In this document: one piece after another, positions 1 through 10,319 of the stretch
How positions within the stretch are numbered: the stretch's first letter is position 1
Layout of the letters: the number at the start of each line of letters is the position of its first letter
DNA from: Micrasema longulum
Lineage: Eukaryota > Arthropoda > Insecta > Trichoptera > Brachycentridae
Length of the DNA: 64,000 nucleotides
Assembly: GCA_022494885.1 (NCBI GenBank)
Contig: JAGVSM010003970.1
Location: 62,001-126,000, forward strand
Direction of reading: 5' to 3'
Translations under genes and position numbers: made by a program
Notes under the pieces: generated by a model
Told to the model about the DNA's origin: nothing
The model's database searches: none
The model's input: only the letters and a program-made list of their open reading frames with translations

Positions 1-280
1 AAGAGAGGATAAGAAGGGGAGGGGAGATGTACATATTTATTATTATAATGTCTACTAAGTTACATAATGCATTTTTAGTTTAAATTTTAAATCTGATTTA
101 CAATATATATACATATAAGGGCGGGCATATTGCCTTAAGGCAATTTCTTCCTACCTACCCAAACCGTTCAGTTTGAGAAAACTATAAATACATGGACATA
201 TTGAATCTTACAATTTTATACAAAAATTAAAAACAAAGAATTACAAAATAAAAATACATTTAAAAAATTAACACTATACT
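1..280 (-). repeat. 3' UTR of LINE-A (CR1/Jockey-like)
   Basis: This is the non-coding tail downstream, on the minus strand, of the reverse-transcriptase remnant at 279-797. It holds a perfect palindrome, ATTGCCTTAAGGCAAT (129-144). The same tail, slightly diverged, recurs on the plus strand at about 10030-10130 behind another copy of the same LINE. The left border lies outside the window or is unclear. Confidence 0.6.
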
Positions 281-797
281 ATGAAGAGAGGAGCGGGGAT
301 GGGAAGGAAAGAAGAAGGATAAAGGAACAATTTAAATATTTCAATCTTGACTTAAATGTAAATAAAGAAGGGGCGTCTCTAACATTAGTGAGTAGAATAT
401 TCCACAATCGAGCGGCTACTACTGTGAAAGAGGAGGCAAGAAAATTAGAGCTATGAAAGGGTATTAAGGGGGTTCTCTCGTTACTAGAACGAAGAGATAG
501 TCCGTGTTGTGAAAGAGGCTGGATGAGCTCTCTCGGATAAACAGGTGAAGTGGGATTATTTAAAATATTGTGAAGAAGTGATAGAATGTGAATGTTTCTT
601 CTATGCCGGATACTGAGCCAGTGTAGTTGCGTACGATACTCGGTTATGTGGTCAAATTTGCGAAGATCAAATATATAACGAATACAAATATTCTGCAATC
701 GTTCTAACTTATCAAGTAATTCAGAGTTAGCATCTGGATAACATACATCCGCATAGTCAAGACGTTTTCGTCTTAAAGGTGCGATATGTTGGCACAA
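279..797 (-). pseudogene. LINE-A reverse transcriptase, C-terminal end
   Basis: An open frame of about 172 residues with no true ATG at its start. It matches the region after the catalytic domain in CR1/Jockey-type non-LTR retrotransposons: a DYADVCYP-like segment, then LLDKLERLQNICIRYIF, HWLSIRHRRNIHILSLLHNI and, near the end, ARLWNILL. This segment follows the YxDD palm in intact elements, so the copy is strongly 5'-truncated, as usual for target-primed insertion. It stops at about 802, directly against the long-armed inverted element. A second copy of the family is at 8913-9300. I am confident it is LINE-derived; the exact clade is inferred from motifs only. Confidence 0.85.
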
Positions 798-802
798 CTA
801 GG

Positions 803-2268
803 AACTAGAGGTGTGTAGTTCGCGAACGACCCTGTCATACTGACAAGGTCAGAAACATTGAACTAGAGACATGTTTCTTTCATCTCGGTCAGTTAGTTCG
901 CGAACTAAATGGATCTTTGTGTCATTTGGCTCTTCGTGTCATTTGGCTCTTCGTGTCATTTGGATATTTCATATCTTCGTGTCTTATATGGATCTCTAGC
1001 TCATTTCGTTCATTCATTGAACGAGATTGTGTCCTATCTCTGTGGTTAGTAGGTAGATTAGGTACCTACATAAACACTCTGTACCTATAGTAGGTACCTA
1101 AATGTATATACTGGCTGCTTTGTTCTTTGTTCCTTTATCGTGCCGAGCGCCGCACTTGAAATTTAATTGACACTAATTATGAAATGTCGCGATAAAAATG
1201 CTATTTTATGAATTATTATTTACGTTGAGATGAAAACATTAGGTATTCGTATTCCATTAATGCCCTCTAATGTGAACAAGAGGTTATTTTGTTGACTCGA
1301 GTTTATGAGATTATATATTTTTCTGTTCAGTATAAATAATTACAGAAACAATTTTATTTATTTATTAATTCATTAAAAAAAAAAACATATTCACTAACCT
1401 AATATTGGTTTTTTGGCTATGCCCGTGTTAAACCATAATAATTAACATTAAAAAATACAAAGTAACTTAAAATAAATAGTGATTAAAATTTATCAATTTC
1501 AGAATAACAATCCAATCAGACGATATAACATTAAAAAATAATTACAAATGAAACAATGTAAAAAAATAACAACTTTGTTGTGGAATAACTTATTAGGTCA
1601 GTTATCTATTTTGTGCTAGAGGCCGATTAATGTTTTTTTAAAAATTTATTTGGGTATATTTTTTTTCATTTGCCTTAGTTTATTTTATAATATATATTAT
1701 AACTGCACACGTTATAAACATAAAAACCTCTTTTTTTTAAATGTAAACCCGATGTAAAATGTAAAGGGATTTTAAAAATTTTTTTTTTTTACTTTTGTAA
1801 ATAAAAAATAAAAAAACCTAGCATGAAATATAACTTTCTATAATAAATAAAATAATTTATCTGTTTTCGACTGGTTTGTGGTATTATAATATCCAAAGAA
1901 CAATATTATCAAATCTATAAAGAAAATCATGCTGACAAACCAGCCAAAGGTTTAGAATGATTTGTTTGATTCACCGCTCGTACGCATTTGGCTCAAGCGA
2001 ACGAAAAAACGAAACGAACTAGAGACATGAAAAACACGAAAGATATGGAGACACAAATCACACGATGATGCGAAAGATGCGGAGATACGATGACCTAAAT
2101 GAGCCGAATGAGCAAAAGACACATTCGTTCAATTGAACTGCTTAAAAGATTCGGTCACTTTGGTGATGCAGATCAAGTGACACGTATCCTCTCGGTGACA
2201 GGGTCTTACCCTACTATGAACGACCCATGTCTGTGAACTTGCCCCGACTCTCTAGAAATGCTTGCTTG
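803..2268. mobile_element. Probable non-autonomous DNA element with long imperfect inverted arms
   Basis: The two ends carry inverted, diverged arms of some 200 bases. The left arm (805-1050) has GTTCGCGAACGACCCTGTCA, an ACTAGAGACATG segment and short tandem repeats of a TCTTCGTGTCATTTGG unit (about 920-975). The right arm (1970-2260) has, in reverse orientation, the GACAGGGT, CTAGAGACATG and AACGAA segments. No transposase frame is seen between them. The middle contains a LINE 3' UTR fragment (1370-1500). Borders are approximate and no clear target duplication was found. Confidence 0.4.
1370..1500 (-). repeat. LINE 3' UTR fragment with GGGCATAGCC hairpin
   Basis: The minus strand reads ACACGGGCATAGCC between the stem halves GGTTT and AAACC (about 1402-1440), followed by an A-rich tail. 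The same motif with stem GGCTT/AAGCC is at 39774-39802, so these are two copies of one LINE tail. No coding part is attached. Confidence 0.55.
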
Positions 2269-2399
2269 ATTATATATAGCCACACTGATGATTTAACGTC
2301 AAATGACTTTAATTTAACAGTTTTATATTTTACCTGTTATAATTAGACATTATAAAACCTTTATAATTAAATTGTTGTAATAATCAAAATAATTTCATC

Positions 2400-2940
2400 A
2401 ATATTTAAAGCATCAACTTATTTTTTTTATTTTTTTTTATTTATTTCTTAAGTTAGCTTATATTAAAACTAATATAAACTATTATGTACATTTACATCAT
2501 CTATTTATATTTACATTTCCTTACAGTAACTTATACATTTATTTTTAAATTCTTTCAGACACTTTTCATTCTTCATACATTCAGGCATCTCATCATACAT
2601 TTTTAAACCCTTACACATCAAACAATTTTGCGACTCAGCTCTTTTCAATAATGGTAGTCTTATTTTATCCTTTTGTCTAGTAGCATAATATTCATGACAA
2701 TTTTTGTTTAAGACAACTTTATCCTTAAAATATTTTGGTAATTTATCGTGAAAAAATTTATGTATAAATATCAACACATTCAATTTAAGTCTCCTTCTCA
2801 CAGATAACCATTTTAGTTCATCTCTCATTTTTTTTACATTGCTATATTTATTTTTCTTAAGAACTATTCTCATCGCTTTATAATGTAAAATTTCTAGTTT
2901 ATTTAAATTTCCTCCGTTTGCTAAAAATAATATTGTTTTT
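2400..2940 (-). pseudogene. LINE-B reverse transcriptase C-terminus with poly(A)-side tail
   Basis: On the minus strand an open frame runs from about 2939 to the stop at 2511 (Met-started part 2511-2873). It reads NLNKLEILHYKAMRIVLKKN, then ELKWLSVRRRLKLNVLIFIH and a basic tail. This LQNKA..ILKKN..WL-VR-R-KL..IH order is typical of the thumb and tail of Jockey/CR1-group LINE ORF2. The T-rich run at 2417-2450 is the A-rich 3' end on the minus strand. The element is 5'-truncated near 2941. Relatives of the same family are at 40560-41160 and 54588-54990, all on the minus strand. Confidence 0.8.
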
Positions 2941-3189
2941 GGTCAAACATTTTACTAAATGTTATTAAATATTTGTACTTAACCACTTATCGGCTTTTCT
3001 ATGTCTACCAGTTTCGAGACGTACGCGTCTCTTCGTCAAGACACCAGTTAAACCAACATGCAAACCAACATGCAAAACCCACTATACACCTTCACCATTG
3101 TTGTTTCACAAAAATATAAAACCAACACTATATGCTTTTAATAAGCACATGCACTGATTAGGACAAACATGCACTGATTAAATTTTGAA

Positions 3190-3331
3190 AATATTCAATG
3201 TTGTTTGAGAAATAGTTGAAAAAAGTAGAGGGGATGGAGGGAGGGAAGCTTTCCTAATGTAAAATATTTCCATATGATTCCCTCCATCTCCTTCACTTTT
3301 TTCCACTATTTCTCAAACAACATAGAATATT
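3190..3331. mobile_element. Foldback MITE, 142 bp
   Basis: Two nearly complementary arms of about 55 bases (3190-3244 and 3277-3331) flank a 32-base spacer. Both outer ends read AATATTCNATGTTGTTTGAG. The whole unit would fold into one hairpin. No coding capacity. Confidence 0.7.
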
Positions 3332-3344
3332 ACATTACCCACTA

Positions 3345-3920
3345 CTAATAAATACGCATATTTATGGTGTGAGAAAATCTCCACATTTTTCTTTTTTTAA
3401 ATTTAATATTTACTATTTGAGTTTTTTTACCTTGAATCAATTAATGAACGCGTGAATGTGCTTTTTTAATATTAATTACTTGAAAATCTATACAAACATT
3501 TCGTAACTCATTTATTTTTGCGACACTAATTAACTTATGTGGTAAAATGTAAATGTTCAGTTTTGGCAAAATTAATAATAGTAAGTGTTTCATAAATGAA
3601 ATTTTAAAATATTTTTTTCTTGACACCTAACTATTACTTATTCACTTATAATAATAACAACGTAAATAAATATCTCAAAAGTCTTTTTAGTTTTAAATAT
3701 GAAAGTTAGAAACTGGGCTTAAGACCTGATATTTAAAGTTTTGTGTGATCATTTTACACTGCACAAGTTTCTATATACAAAACATACAATATATACAAAA
3801 TTCTGATTTAGATACAAGTTAATATTAGGACATTCATTTATTATGTTTGTACTATTTTAATACTAAATAAAAAATTTAAAAGCACTGTAAATATCTAGAC
3901 TTTCATATTATTTTCACAAA
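3345..3920. other. AT-rich stretch without recognised features
   Basis: I see no coding frame with recognisable motifs. The 61-residue open frame near 3441-3626 on the minus strand has no supporting features. Confidence 0.5.
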
Positions 3921-3924
3921 TATG

Positions 3925-4010
3925 TTTTTTCTCTCGGTTGCAACAAATTTATATCTAAATAACTCTCTAGGGAGGAAATCCAGCATGTCTACAAGCATTT
4001 GGCCGTACCA
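3925..4010 (-). repeat. TE-1 end fragment
   Basis: Contains CTCTCGGTTGCAACAAATTT, then the CTCTCTAGGGAGG block, then GTCTACAAGCATTTGG. This is the reverse-oriented terminal module shared with the copies at 35031-35370 and 51195-51245. Confidence 0.6.
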
Positions 4011-4928
4011 AAAATTTGTTAAATATTAATACGTATTTTAAATTTACACTATTTTCTTTACTTTACTAGTATTGAAATAGTTCGGCGATTTAAAAAAATA
4101 ATAAAGTTATTAATTCTTTTGACATAACTTAACAATCCACATTTTACCTCTGATTCTCATTTGAAAAAACAGTCTTTTTTGTTTGATTTCAGAATGGGCG
4201 GAAACGATTTTAATGATCAAAAAGGCCGCTCAAATAAATATAGGCTGTAATTAGAAATTTGATGTTTCATAATAAATCAATGTATGATGATTAAATATTG
4301 AAGGTACACAACAAATCCATCTAATATTAGCTTAAGGTTCATTTACTGGCTACCAAATATATGTGTTAACCGCTGATAAAATTGATTGATTTGTAAATGC
4401 TAATGGGGTACCTACGTGATAGAGTTTTATCGGATTATTTAAGAGGATATTCGATGCCAGACAAATTTGATAAATAGATATTAGAACATTATTTTTCTGT
4501 CTATCTCGCAAATACCTTCTGAGTCAAAAGAACTTTGCCAGAATTCTGGTTCTATTTTACACAGAACTGTAATCTTTATCCACCCAAACACAGACTAAAT
4601 GCAAATAAATACAATATTATGTAACATTACGTGACACAAAAAAATTAAATAACTTGAAAGCCTTTCTAAAGATTTTTTTAATTGTTTTTTATTTCTTTTA
4701 CATACCGCGGTGCGAAACTCTATCATCCCTTTTCTAAAGTATCGTTTACGTGTGGACAATACAATATATATGACAATATTGTCTTGTCCCAGCTCTGTGA
4801 ACAGGTTTGGCCGCGCAAGACAGAATGTTGGGGTAGTACGAAAATTTTCCCGCTGTTTACTCGCGGCGTTTATTTCACCAAATTAGAAAAAAAAGAAATA
4901 GCTTATATTTTTATTTCTCTTTTTTTAG
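4010..4928. other. Region upstream of gene 1, presumed to hold intron sequence
   Basis: The polypyrimidine stretch and AG at 4910-4928 form the acceptor for the gene 1 main exon. I looked for a short first exon with an ATG and a phase-0 GT donor here and found none that fits. The donor candidates seen leave the wrong phase or run into a stop. The first exon and promoter of gene 1 are therefore unlocated and could lie further left. Confidence 0.4.
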
Positions 4929-5723
4929 CTGGCGGTCTTGTTCCTCTGTTCTCCAATTCTAGCAGAGCCGTACTTCTACAGCGTGCCATGGCAGTCACAA
5001 AACCCCAACTTCGACAGATTTCAAGAAAACCCTAAACACCAACCGCAATACCACCAGCTCAAGCCAGCGATCAGCCAAATCATCCAACGACCGACTAAGG
5101 TCTACACGTTTGTTGTGCCGTACCAGAATAACGCATTTGGTGACTACCCAAAGAAACCCGTGACATACCAGCAAGTCTACAGACAGAAAACCCCAAAATA
5201 CCTGCAACAAGGGTACCAGAATCAAGAAATACCTCAAACGAGGATAAATGGTCTAATAAGACAAACGGTTCTTAACAACGCAGAATCAGAATACGCTCCA
5301 AATAATCAAATTTATAAATCACCACCTAACTCACTTTACAATAAGCCTTTTACGTCATACGACGCACCAATTCATCACGTTCCCGATTCTTCTCCTCATC
5401 AAAGTGCCTCTGAATACCAAAGCTTTTTGAACGATATAGCTCCTCAAAATGGCGTCAATTTCGATCTGCAAGGACACAAGCAAGACCGTAATAAAGACAC
5501 TTCGGTCTTCAGGACCGAGAGGTTGGAACCAGATATTTTGAAAGTACTCCACGACCTGCTTCTGAAAGAGGAAATCAGGAATAACGAAGAGGAATTGAAA
5601 CACGTTCCAACTGCGGGTGTGCCACTTTCTTCGTACGGCGTACCAGTTAATCATAGAAAAGTTATTGGTGTTGAGTTAGAACCATTGGTACGAGGTGTTA
5701 CTATTGGTGAAGTGACAATTTGA
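4929..5723 (+). CDS. Gene 1: secreted Pro/Gln/Tyr-rich structural protein, main exon
   Basis: The exon starts in phase 0 right after the acceptor TTTTTTTAG (ends 4928) and runs 264 codons to TGA at 5721-5723. The first codons give LAVLFLCSPILAEPYFYS, the end of a signal peptide with probable cleavage after the Ala of ILA. The mature chain is rich in Tyr, Gln, Pro and Asn, with a Tyr-Gln stretch around residues 75-110. A more helical acidic part (LKVLHDLLLKEEIRNNEEEL, about residues 205-225) follows, then SSYGVPV near the C-terminus. A polyadenylation signal AATAAA lies at 5865-5870. The architecture (split signal peptide, low-complexity extracellular chain, YGVP motif) resembles insect cuticle or eggshell matrix proteins and matches genes 2 and 3 in exon phase. 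It lacks the chitin-binding Rebers-Riddiford consensus, so chitin binding is not claimed. The first exon is not located. An apparent ATG at 4938 is really a TTG and is not the start. Confidence 0.8.
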   Translation: MAVLFLCSPILAEPYFYSVPWQSQNPNFDRFQENPKHQPQYHQLKPAISQIIQRPTKVYTFVVPYQNNAFGDYPKKPVTYQQVYRQKTPKYLQQGYQNQEIPQTRINGLIRQTVLNNAESEYAPNNQIYKSPPNSLYNKPFTSYDAPIHHVPDSSPHQSASEYQSFLNDIAPQNGVNFDLQGHKQDRNKDTSVFRTERLEPDILKVLHDLLLKEEIRNNEEELKHVPTAGVPLSSYGVPVNHRKVIGVELEPLVRGVTIGEVTI

Positions 5724-5864
5724 AGAGACAAAACATTTAGATTCTAAAATCGTGATTGTAAACTCTCCAGAGTCTCCATGATGGGTTAAGTGAATGAACA
5801 ATTTAAATTTATAAATCCCTAGACTTTTTCATTTCCTTCTCAAAGATGTTTTCCTTTTTTTATC

Positions 5865-5870
5865 AATAAA
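5865..5870 (+). terminator. Polyadenylation signal of gene 1
   Basis: A canonical AATAAA lies about 140 bases after the gene 1 stop, with a T-rich tract just before it. A degenerate TE-1 copy begins immediately after it. Confidence 0.6.
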
Positions 5871-5874
5871 TGTC

Positions 5875-6185
5875 CATCTTGGTCTCCCTGGGGGATGGAA
5901 TTCACAAACTCCTCGTCTACAAACATTTGAAGAAATTCAAAATATTTTTAATTCGGCTAACTGGTATAAGAACCTTATTTTTGTATGTGTTTTGTATTTT
6001 CAGGAGTTGCCTAGTGGCTGAAATAACTCAGGATAAATCTTACCCAAATCAATAACGGTTTCATCTCTTTTACTCCACAACAAACAATCAACAGATGGAA
6101 GAGATGAGGAAATATATGTTTAAATTACATATGTAGGCAAAATAGTGAATGTTTTTGTACATAATATTTTAAAATTTAAGCCATC
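5875..6185 (-). mobile_element. Degenerate TE-1 copy, reverse orientation
   Basis: In order on the plus strand: GTCTACAAACATTTG, CAAAATATTTTTAA, GTTGCCTAGTGG, CTCTTTTACT, CAACAGATGGAAGAG, then GGCAAAATAGTGAATG. Each block has a counterpart in cleaner copies at 9622-9995 and 39575-40015 read in reverse. It lies in or just beyond the 3' end of gene 1. Confidence 0.6.
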
Positions 6186-6261
6186 TTCCTCAAATACACA
6201 GCATCTAAACTAAGATACAAGATGTTCTTTAAAAAAATTACATTTTTTGTAATAATAATAA

Positions 6262-6335
6262 TAATATTTCTATAATTTATATAGCGCTATTTTTGTGAAA
6301 ATCACCTCAAGGGCGCTGTACAATAAATAAATATC
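6262..6335 (+). repeat. LINE/SINE 3' end with GCGC hairpin and AATAAATAAATA tail
   Basis: Follows a TAA microsatellite. A stem AGCGC/GCGCT encloses about 30 bases, and the piece ends in an AATAAATAAATA tail, the pattern seen at other LINE 3' ends here. No coding part is recognisable upstream. Confidence 0.4.
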
Positions 6336-6340
6336 CCAAC

Positions 6341-6713
6341 ACGTCTTGCAGCTACAGAGTGCATGGACGGTTGGGATTCTAGTTCCTCGTCTCCAATTAT
6401 GATATATATGAGCTAGATAACAGAACGTCTTGCAGCTACAGAGCGCATGGACAATAAGAAATCTAGCCCCTATTTACATTTTTTTTTTAATATTTGACAA
6501 TGAAGTTTAGAGTTTAAGTGATATTTTAAAAACGAAATAAAAAGTAAATTTTTAAAATTGGAAGTTAGATAACAACAAGTCTTGCAGCTACTGAGCGCAT
6601 GGATGGTTGAAATTCTAGACCCCATTTACTAAATTTAGATATTTGATAGTTGATAACATTTACATAATATGATAGTTAACATCACAAAAAGTCTTGCAGC
6701 TTCAAAACGCAAC
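6341..6713 (+). repeat. Four dispersed copies of a CGTCTTGCAGCTACAGAG motif
   Basis: Copies at 6341-6367, 6425-6451, 6576-6603 and 6689-6713, all in the same orientation and unevenly spaced. The first three continue with a GCATGGA segment and then a variable stretch ending in TTCTAG or ATCTAG. This could be an eroded tandem array or the inside of an unknown repeat. Confidence 0.6.
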
Positions 6714-6939
6714 AACAAATGGAATTTCAACAACATAAGAATGATTTTAAAAAGTTAATAATAAAAAATAATTTTAAAAAACGCAATAATAATACATTGA
6801 GCAAAGAACTAGTAAGTATGGCAATTAAGTGAACATGTGACAGCACAAAAAGTAAAATATAAAAAACTAAACAAAGATAGCATTCCTTTATCATTACGTT
6901 AGATTTGTAGTTTCACTTTTATCGTTTCCTTCAACAAAC

Positions 6940-7125
6940 TAAAAATATTTTGAGTTTGTCCAAATGTTTGTAGACTAGTTACTGAATTTTGCTCCTTAGA
7001 GAGTTATTAAGATTAACACATTATAACAGAGATAGAGAACACTTTAGAGAAATAAGTCTGGAAGTCTAAGCATTTGCAGTATTCTGACCTGTCATTGGCT
7101 GGTTTTAAGTGGCCACTTTAAAACT
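6940..7125 (+). mobile_element. TE-1 copy, left half
   Basis: Begins with TTTGAGTTTGTCCAAATG and TTTGTAGAC, continues through CAGAGATAGAGAACA, and ends in GACCTGTCATTGGCTGG and GTGGCCAC. The right half is missing. Confidence 0.7.
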
Positions 7126-7129
7126 TTCA

Positions 7130-8040
7130 AAACTCATCAACTTTTAGTAAAAAAAAACTTGTGAAAGAAGCTGTGTATTTCAGTAAGTATATGGTTATGA
7201 ATGGGAAGAAAAATGGGAGGAACTGGGTAAAGGCCTACCATGAGTACTAAATCAGTTTAAGATAAAAGGATACATACTTGGGTACTAGCATTGGTTGTCT
7301 GAACTGAACTCTTGTCCGTCTGTGTTGCTCTCGTCCCATACAAGGGAAATGGTAAATTACAAATCTAAATAGTAGACTAACTCGAGAGAACCACGCGCCG
7401 ACCATGCTCTAGGACCCGTTTCGTCTGCTTTAAGGTCTGAGAGATTGTTAGGACGATTAAGGTCTTTGCATGGGATTGTTTCTGCTGTTGGTATTAGGAA
7501 AATGGTTTTTGCGAGGAATTCAGTACTATGACGAAAAGTAATTTCGCCTGAGTTCCATAGGGATCATGTTAGGATCTGTGATAGGATTTTGCCGGTAGTG
7601 TCTTGATAATTTGATGTTCCTCCGTGATTTGTTATGGATACGTATTGTTTTTCTTCTGTTGATTGAGTGCATGTTGTATAAGGCAAATTATTCTAATGTT
7701 TCCTATATGTATTTGGGTTTCGTGTCGTTGATTGATTTGTTTGTATTACTACGTTCTTCTTCCTTTCCGATGCGGGATCTGGAGCGTGCAGCCGCGGTCT
7801 CAATTTGGAACTAACACTGTATTCCTCCACTGTCATACTGGGAAATTAGAAAAAGGTGATTGTGCTGACCATGCGTATTTGATTGATCACAAACTGACAA
7901 TACTGCAGTGAGGGGTACAATGAAAGTTTTTTAAGTTTATTTGTTTTGTTATTTTCGCGGTTTGATTGTAAAGAAATATTAAATTTTCGCTTAATTAGTT
8001 TTAAAAAAATTGAAATTGAAATGCGAAACTGAAGAAAGAC
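7130..8040. other. No supported features
   Basis: The 67-residue open frame at 7611-7814 on the plus strand has no recognisable domain, and its reading is not supported by flanking splice signals that I can trust. Confidence 0.4.
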
Positions 8041-8051
8041 TCAAGTCTTTT

Positions 8052-8173
8052 TGAACAGTTTCGGGAAAGGGGTGGATGCTTTCAAGTATATGGTTTAGAA
8101 AAACAGGTTTTATGAACAGTCTCGGGAAAGGGGTGGATGCTTTCAAGTATATGGTTTAGAAAAACAGGTTTTA
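8052..8173. repeat. Two-copy tandem repeat, 61-bp period
   Basis: Copies at 8052-8112 and 8113-8173 differ at only a few bases (for example CAGTTTCGGG versus CAGTCTCGGG). This near-identity suggests a recent local duplication. Confidence 0.9.
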
Positions 8174-8179
8174 CGAATA

Positions 8180-8905
8180 AAATGTAGGAAATTTTTTAAA
8201 CAACGCACGAATAAAGAGTTGATGAGCAAAAACCTTAAAAAGTGTCACAAACGTGGTCATACTGATGCGCGCGCACGTACAGGCTTGCCAAATTAGAAAA
8301 CTTGGATTTTAATAAGGGCATATGAACAGACAACATATTATTGGGCCAGTGTCAAAGTTACGAATCTGCATTTTTACCAGTTTTGAGTTAAATTTGAGCC
8401 ACGAAAAACACACCACCAAAACAACGAATTTTAAATTGTGCAGGGATCTGAGATCTGAGCGCGTGCCAATTTACCAATTTTACTAAATACCCATCTATGC
8501 AGTGCTAAATTCGCGAATATTTCTTTCGAGACTTTGGAATTTAACACATTTTTATTCGTTTGCTTAATTTATTACGCAAAAATTGCGGAAGTGGAAAATT
8601 CGCGATTCCAGTGCCTCTGACTGAATGTTATCTTTAACACTTTGTTTTTTTAAAAATTCTTTATCCTTTTCTTTTTAAGTAAACAAAAATGTTTTTTTTT
8701 TTTTATTTGTATATTTTTTTACTTATTCGATAGTTTACATTAAAACCCCATACAAAAATTCCACAAAAACACAAATGATGCATATCTAACAAATCTTTCA
8801 ATAAATAAATTAAAAATAAAGTCAAATCCGAAATAATTTAGTTTTTCAATGTATCATCTTGATTAATTGATTTTTATATTTAACTATACAAAGCTAGTTT
8901 AGTAA
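8180..8905. other. No recognised features
   Basis: AT-rich sequence with scattered CpG-containing runs near 8265-8280. I recognise no gene or repeat family in it. Confidence 0.4.
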
Positions 8906-8912
8906 CAATATG

Positions 8913-9300
8913 TTACACTGGCTCAGTATCAGGCATAGAAGAAACATTCACAGCCTATCACATCTTCACAATATTTGAAATGATCCCACTTCGCCTGCTT
9001 ATCTGAGAGAGCTCTTCCAACCTCACAGCATGGGCTAACTCTTAGTTCTAGTAACAAAAAAACAGTAATAGCTGCTAGGTCATGGAATAATCTACCCACT
9101 AATATCAGAGACGCATTTACATTCTTCATTTACATTTAAATCACTCATGAAATGTTACTTCCTGAATATTTGAGTGTTTCCTTTCTCTTTCCTCTTTCTT
9201 TCCTTTTTACCATCTCCTCTCTTCATAGTATAGTGTAGATATTTAGTCAATTTTAATTTCTTACAAAATATACTTCTTTATCAATATTTTGTTTTAAAAC
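8913..9300 (+). pseudogene. LINE-A remnant, plus strand
   Basis: The plus strand translates as LHWLSIRHRRNIHSLSHLHN followed by an in-frame TGA and then DPTSPAYLREL, almost the same peptide as in the copy at 279-797. The tail has the same TCTCCTCTCTTCATAGTATA segment found antisense near 280-300. Its 3' UTR is interrupted after about 9310 and resumes at about 10030. The minus-strand 66-residue frame here is a shadow of this remnant. Confidence 0.8.
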
Positions 9301-9309
9301 AAAAATTAT

Positions 9310-9611
9310 AATTCTTCTTCGCAGTCTCAATCCTGGGGATTGGTTTGCAGCAAAGTCCTGCATCTCGTCCTCCACTGGTCTCTATTCTCTGCAGCCCTCT
9401 TCAGCTCGACTCAGAAATCCTCGCACAGTTGCTCCAAATATTTCCATCGGGGGTGCCCTCTGTAATTTGTCCTCTCAGCCATTCCCTCTATTACGTCATG
9501 CAGGAGACTCTCATGGCGTATAATATGGCCAATCCATTGGGCTCGCCTTTCTGAGATGGTTTCAATTAGGTGCCTCCCTTCTTCGATTCTTAAATTATAA
9601 TATAACAACAA
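9310..9611 (-). pseudogene. RTE-like LINE, C-terminal fragment
   Basis: Minus-strand frame with RRAQWIGHIIRHESLLHDVI, RGHPRWKYLEQL and then, after a frame with one stop, RAAENRDQWRTRCRTLL. This order (WIGHI-R, GRPR-like, WR) is the C-terminal tail of RTE/Jockey-type endonuclease-reverse transcriptases. It lies inside the 3' UTR of the LINE-A copy around it. Confidence 0.75.
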
Positions 9612-9621
9612 TATTTAAATT

Positions 9622-9995
9622 TATTTCAACAGAGAGGGAAAAATTTTTGAGAAGGGAATATGGAAGTCAAGGCATTTACAGGGCTTATGACCTGTCATTG
9701 GCTGGTTTAAGTGGCCACTTTACACACTGTGTAACATTCACCATTCTGCCCAAGTTTGAACATCCACATTTCCTCAACTCTTCCATCTGTTGACTTTTGT
9801 GAAGTAAAAGAGCTGAAACCCTTATCACGTGGGTGAGATTCATCCGGCTGAACCAAATCACCTACTAGGCAACGCCTGCAAACAATTTTTCAATTTTTAT
9901 ACTTCTTCTTTTACCAGGTAGATTCAACAATGTTTGATTATGTCCAAATCCAGCCAGTCTGCAAGCATTTGGATATAATCAAAGATTGTTAACAA
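9622..9995 (+). mobile_element. TE-1 copy, nearly full length
   Basis: Modules in order: CAACAGAGAGGG, GGCATTTACAGGGCTTATGA, CCTGTCATTGGCTGG, GTGGCCAC, CACTGTGTAACATTCACC, CTTTTGTGAAGTAAAAGAGC, GGCAACGCCTG, and a closing stem-loop made of GATTATGTCCAAATCC and TTTGGATATAATC. It serves as the reference layout for the family. Confidence 0.75.
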
Positions 9996-10029
9996 CAATA
10001 TGTTTATATACCACTGATTTTCTCAAATT

Positions 10030-10135
10030 GAGCGGTTCGGGTAGGTAGGAAGAAATTACCTTAAGGCAATATTTCCACGCTTATACAAATGTATGTGAAC
10101 TGCATATGTCTATAAAGTATTTAAATTAATAAATA
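10030..10135 (+). repeat. Resumed 3' UTR of LINE-A
   Basis: Contains GGTAGGTAGGAAGAAATTA and CCTTAAGGCAAT, the complement of the tail at 120-175. It is the displaced end of the LINE-A remnant at 8913-9300, separated from it by the RTE fragment and TE-1. Confidence 0.65.
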
Positions 10136-10319
10136 TAAATTGATTTTTGACACCAGTTCTACTTCAAACCCCAATATCAAAATGATGTTTTTGCACATTC
10201 GCAACGTTGGCATTGACCCGACGATATCAAATCTTAAAAGTCTGTGGTAAATAACCCCTTTGCACGCGGTGATGTAACATCGTGTTACCACAAGCAAAAT
10301 ACGGAATACTCTAAAGTTT

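Noticed and set aside
4682..5035. 117-residue plus-strand frame before and across the gene 1 acceptor
   Set aside because: Starts at TTG, crosses the splice acceptor and runs out of frame with the signal peptide.
6341..6713. CRISPR-like array
   Set aside because: Spacing is irregular, repeats are diverged, and this is eukaryotic DNA.
7611..7814. Hydrophobic 67-residue plus-strand frame
   Set aside because: No ATG context, family motif, splice partner or repeat conservation to support a gene.
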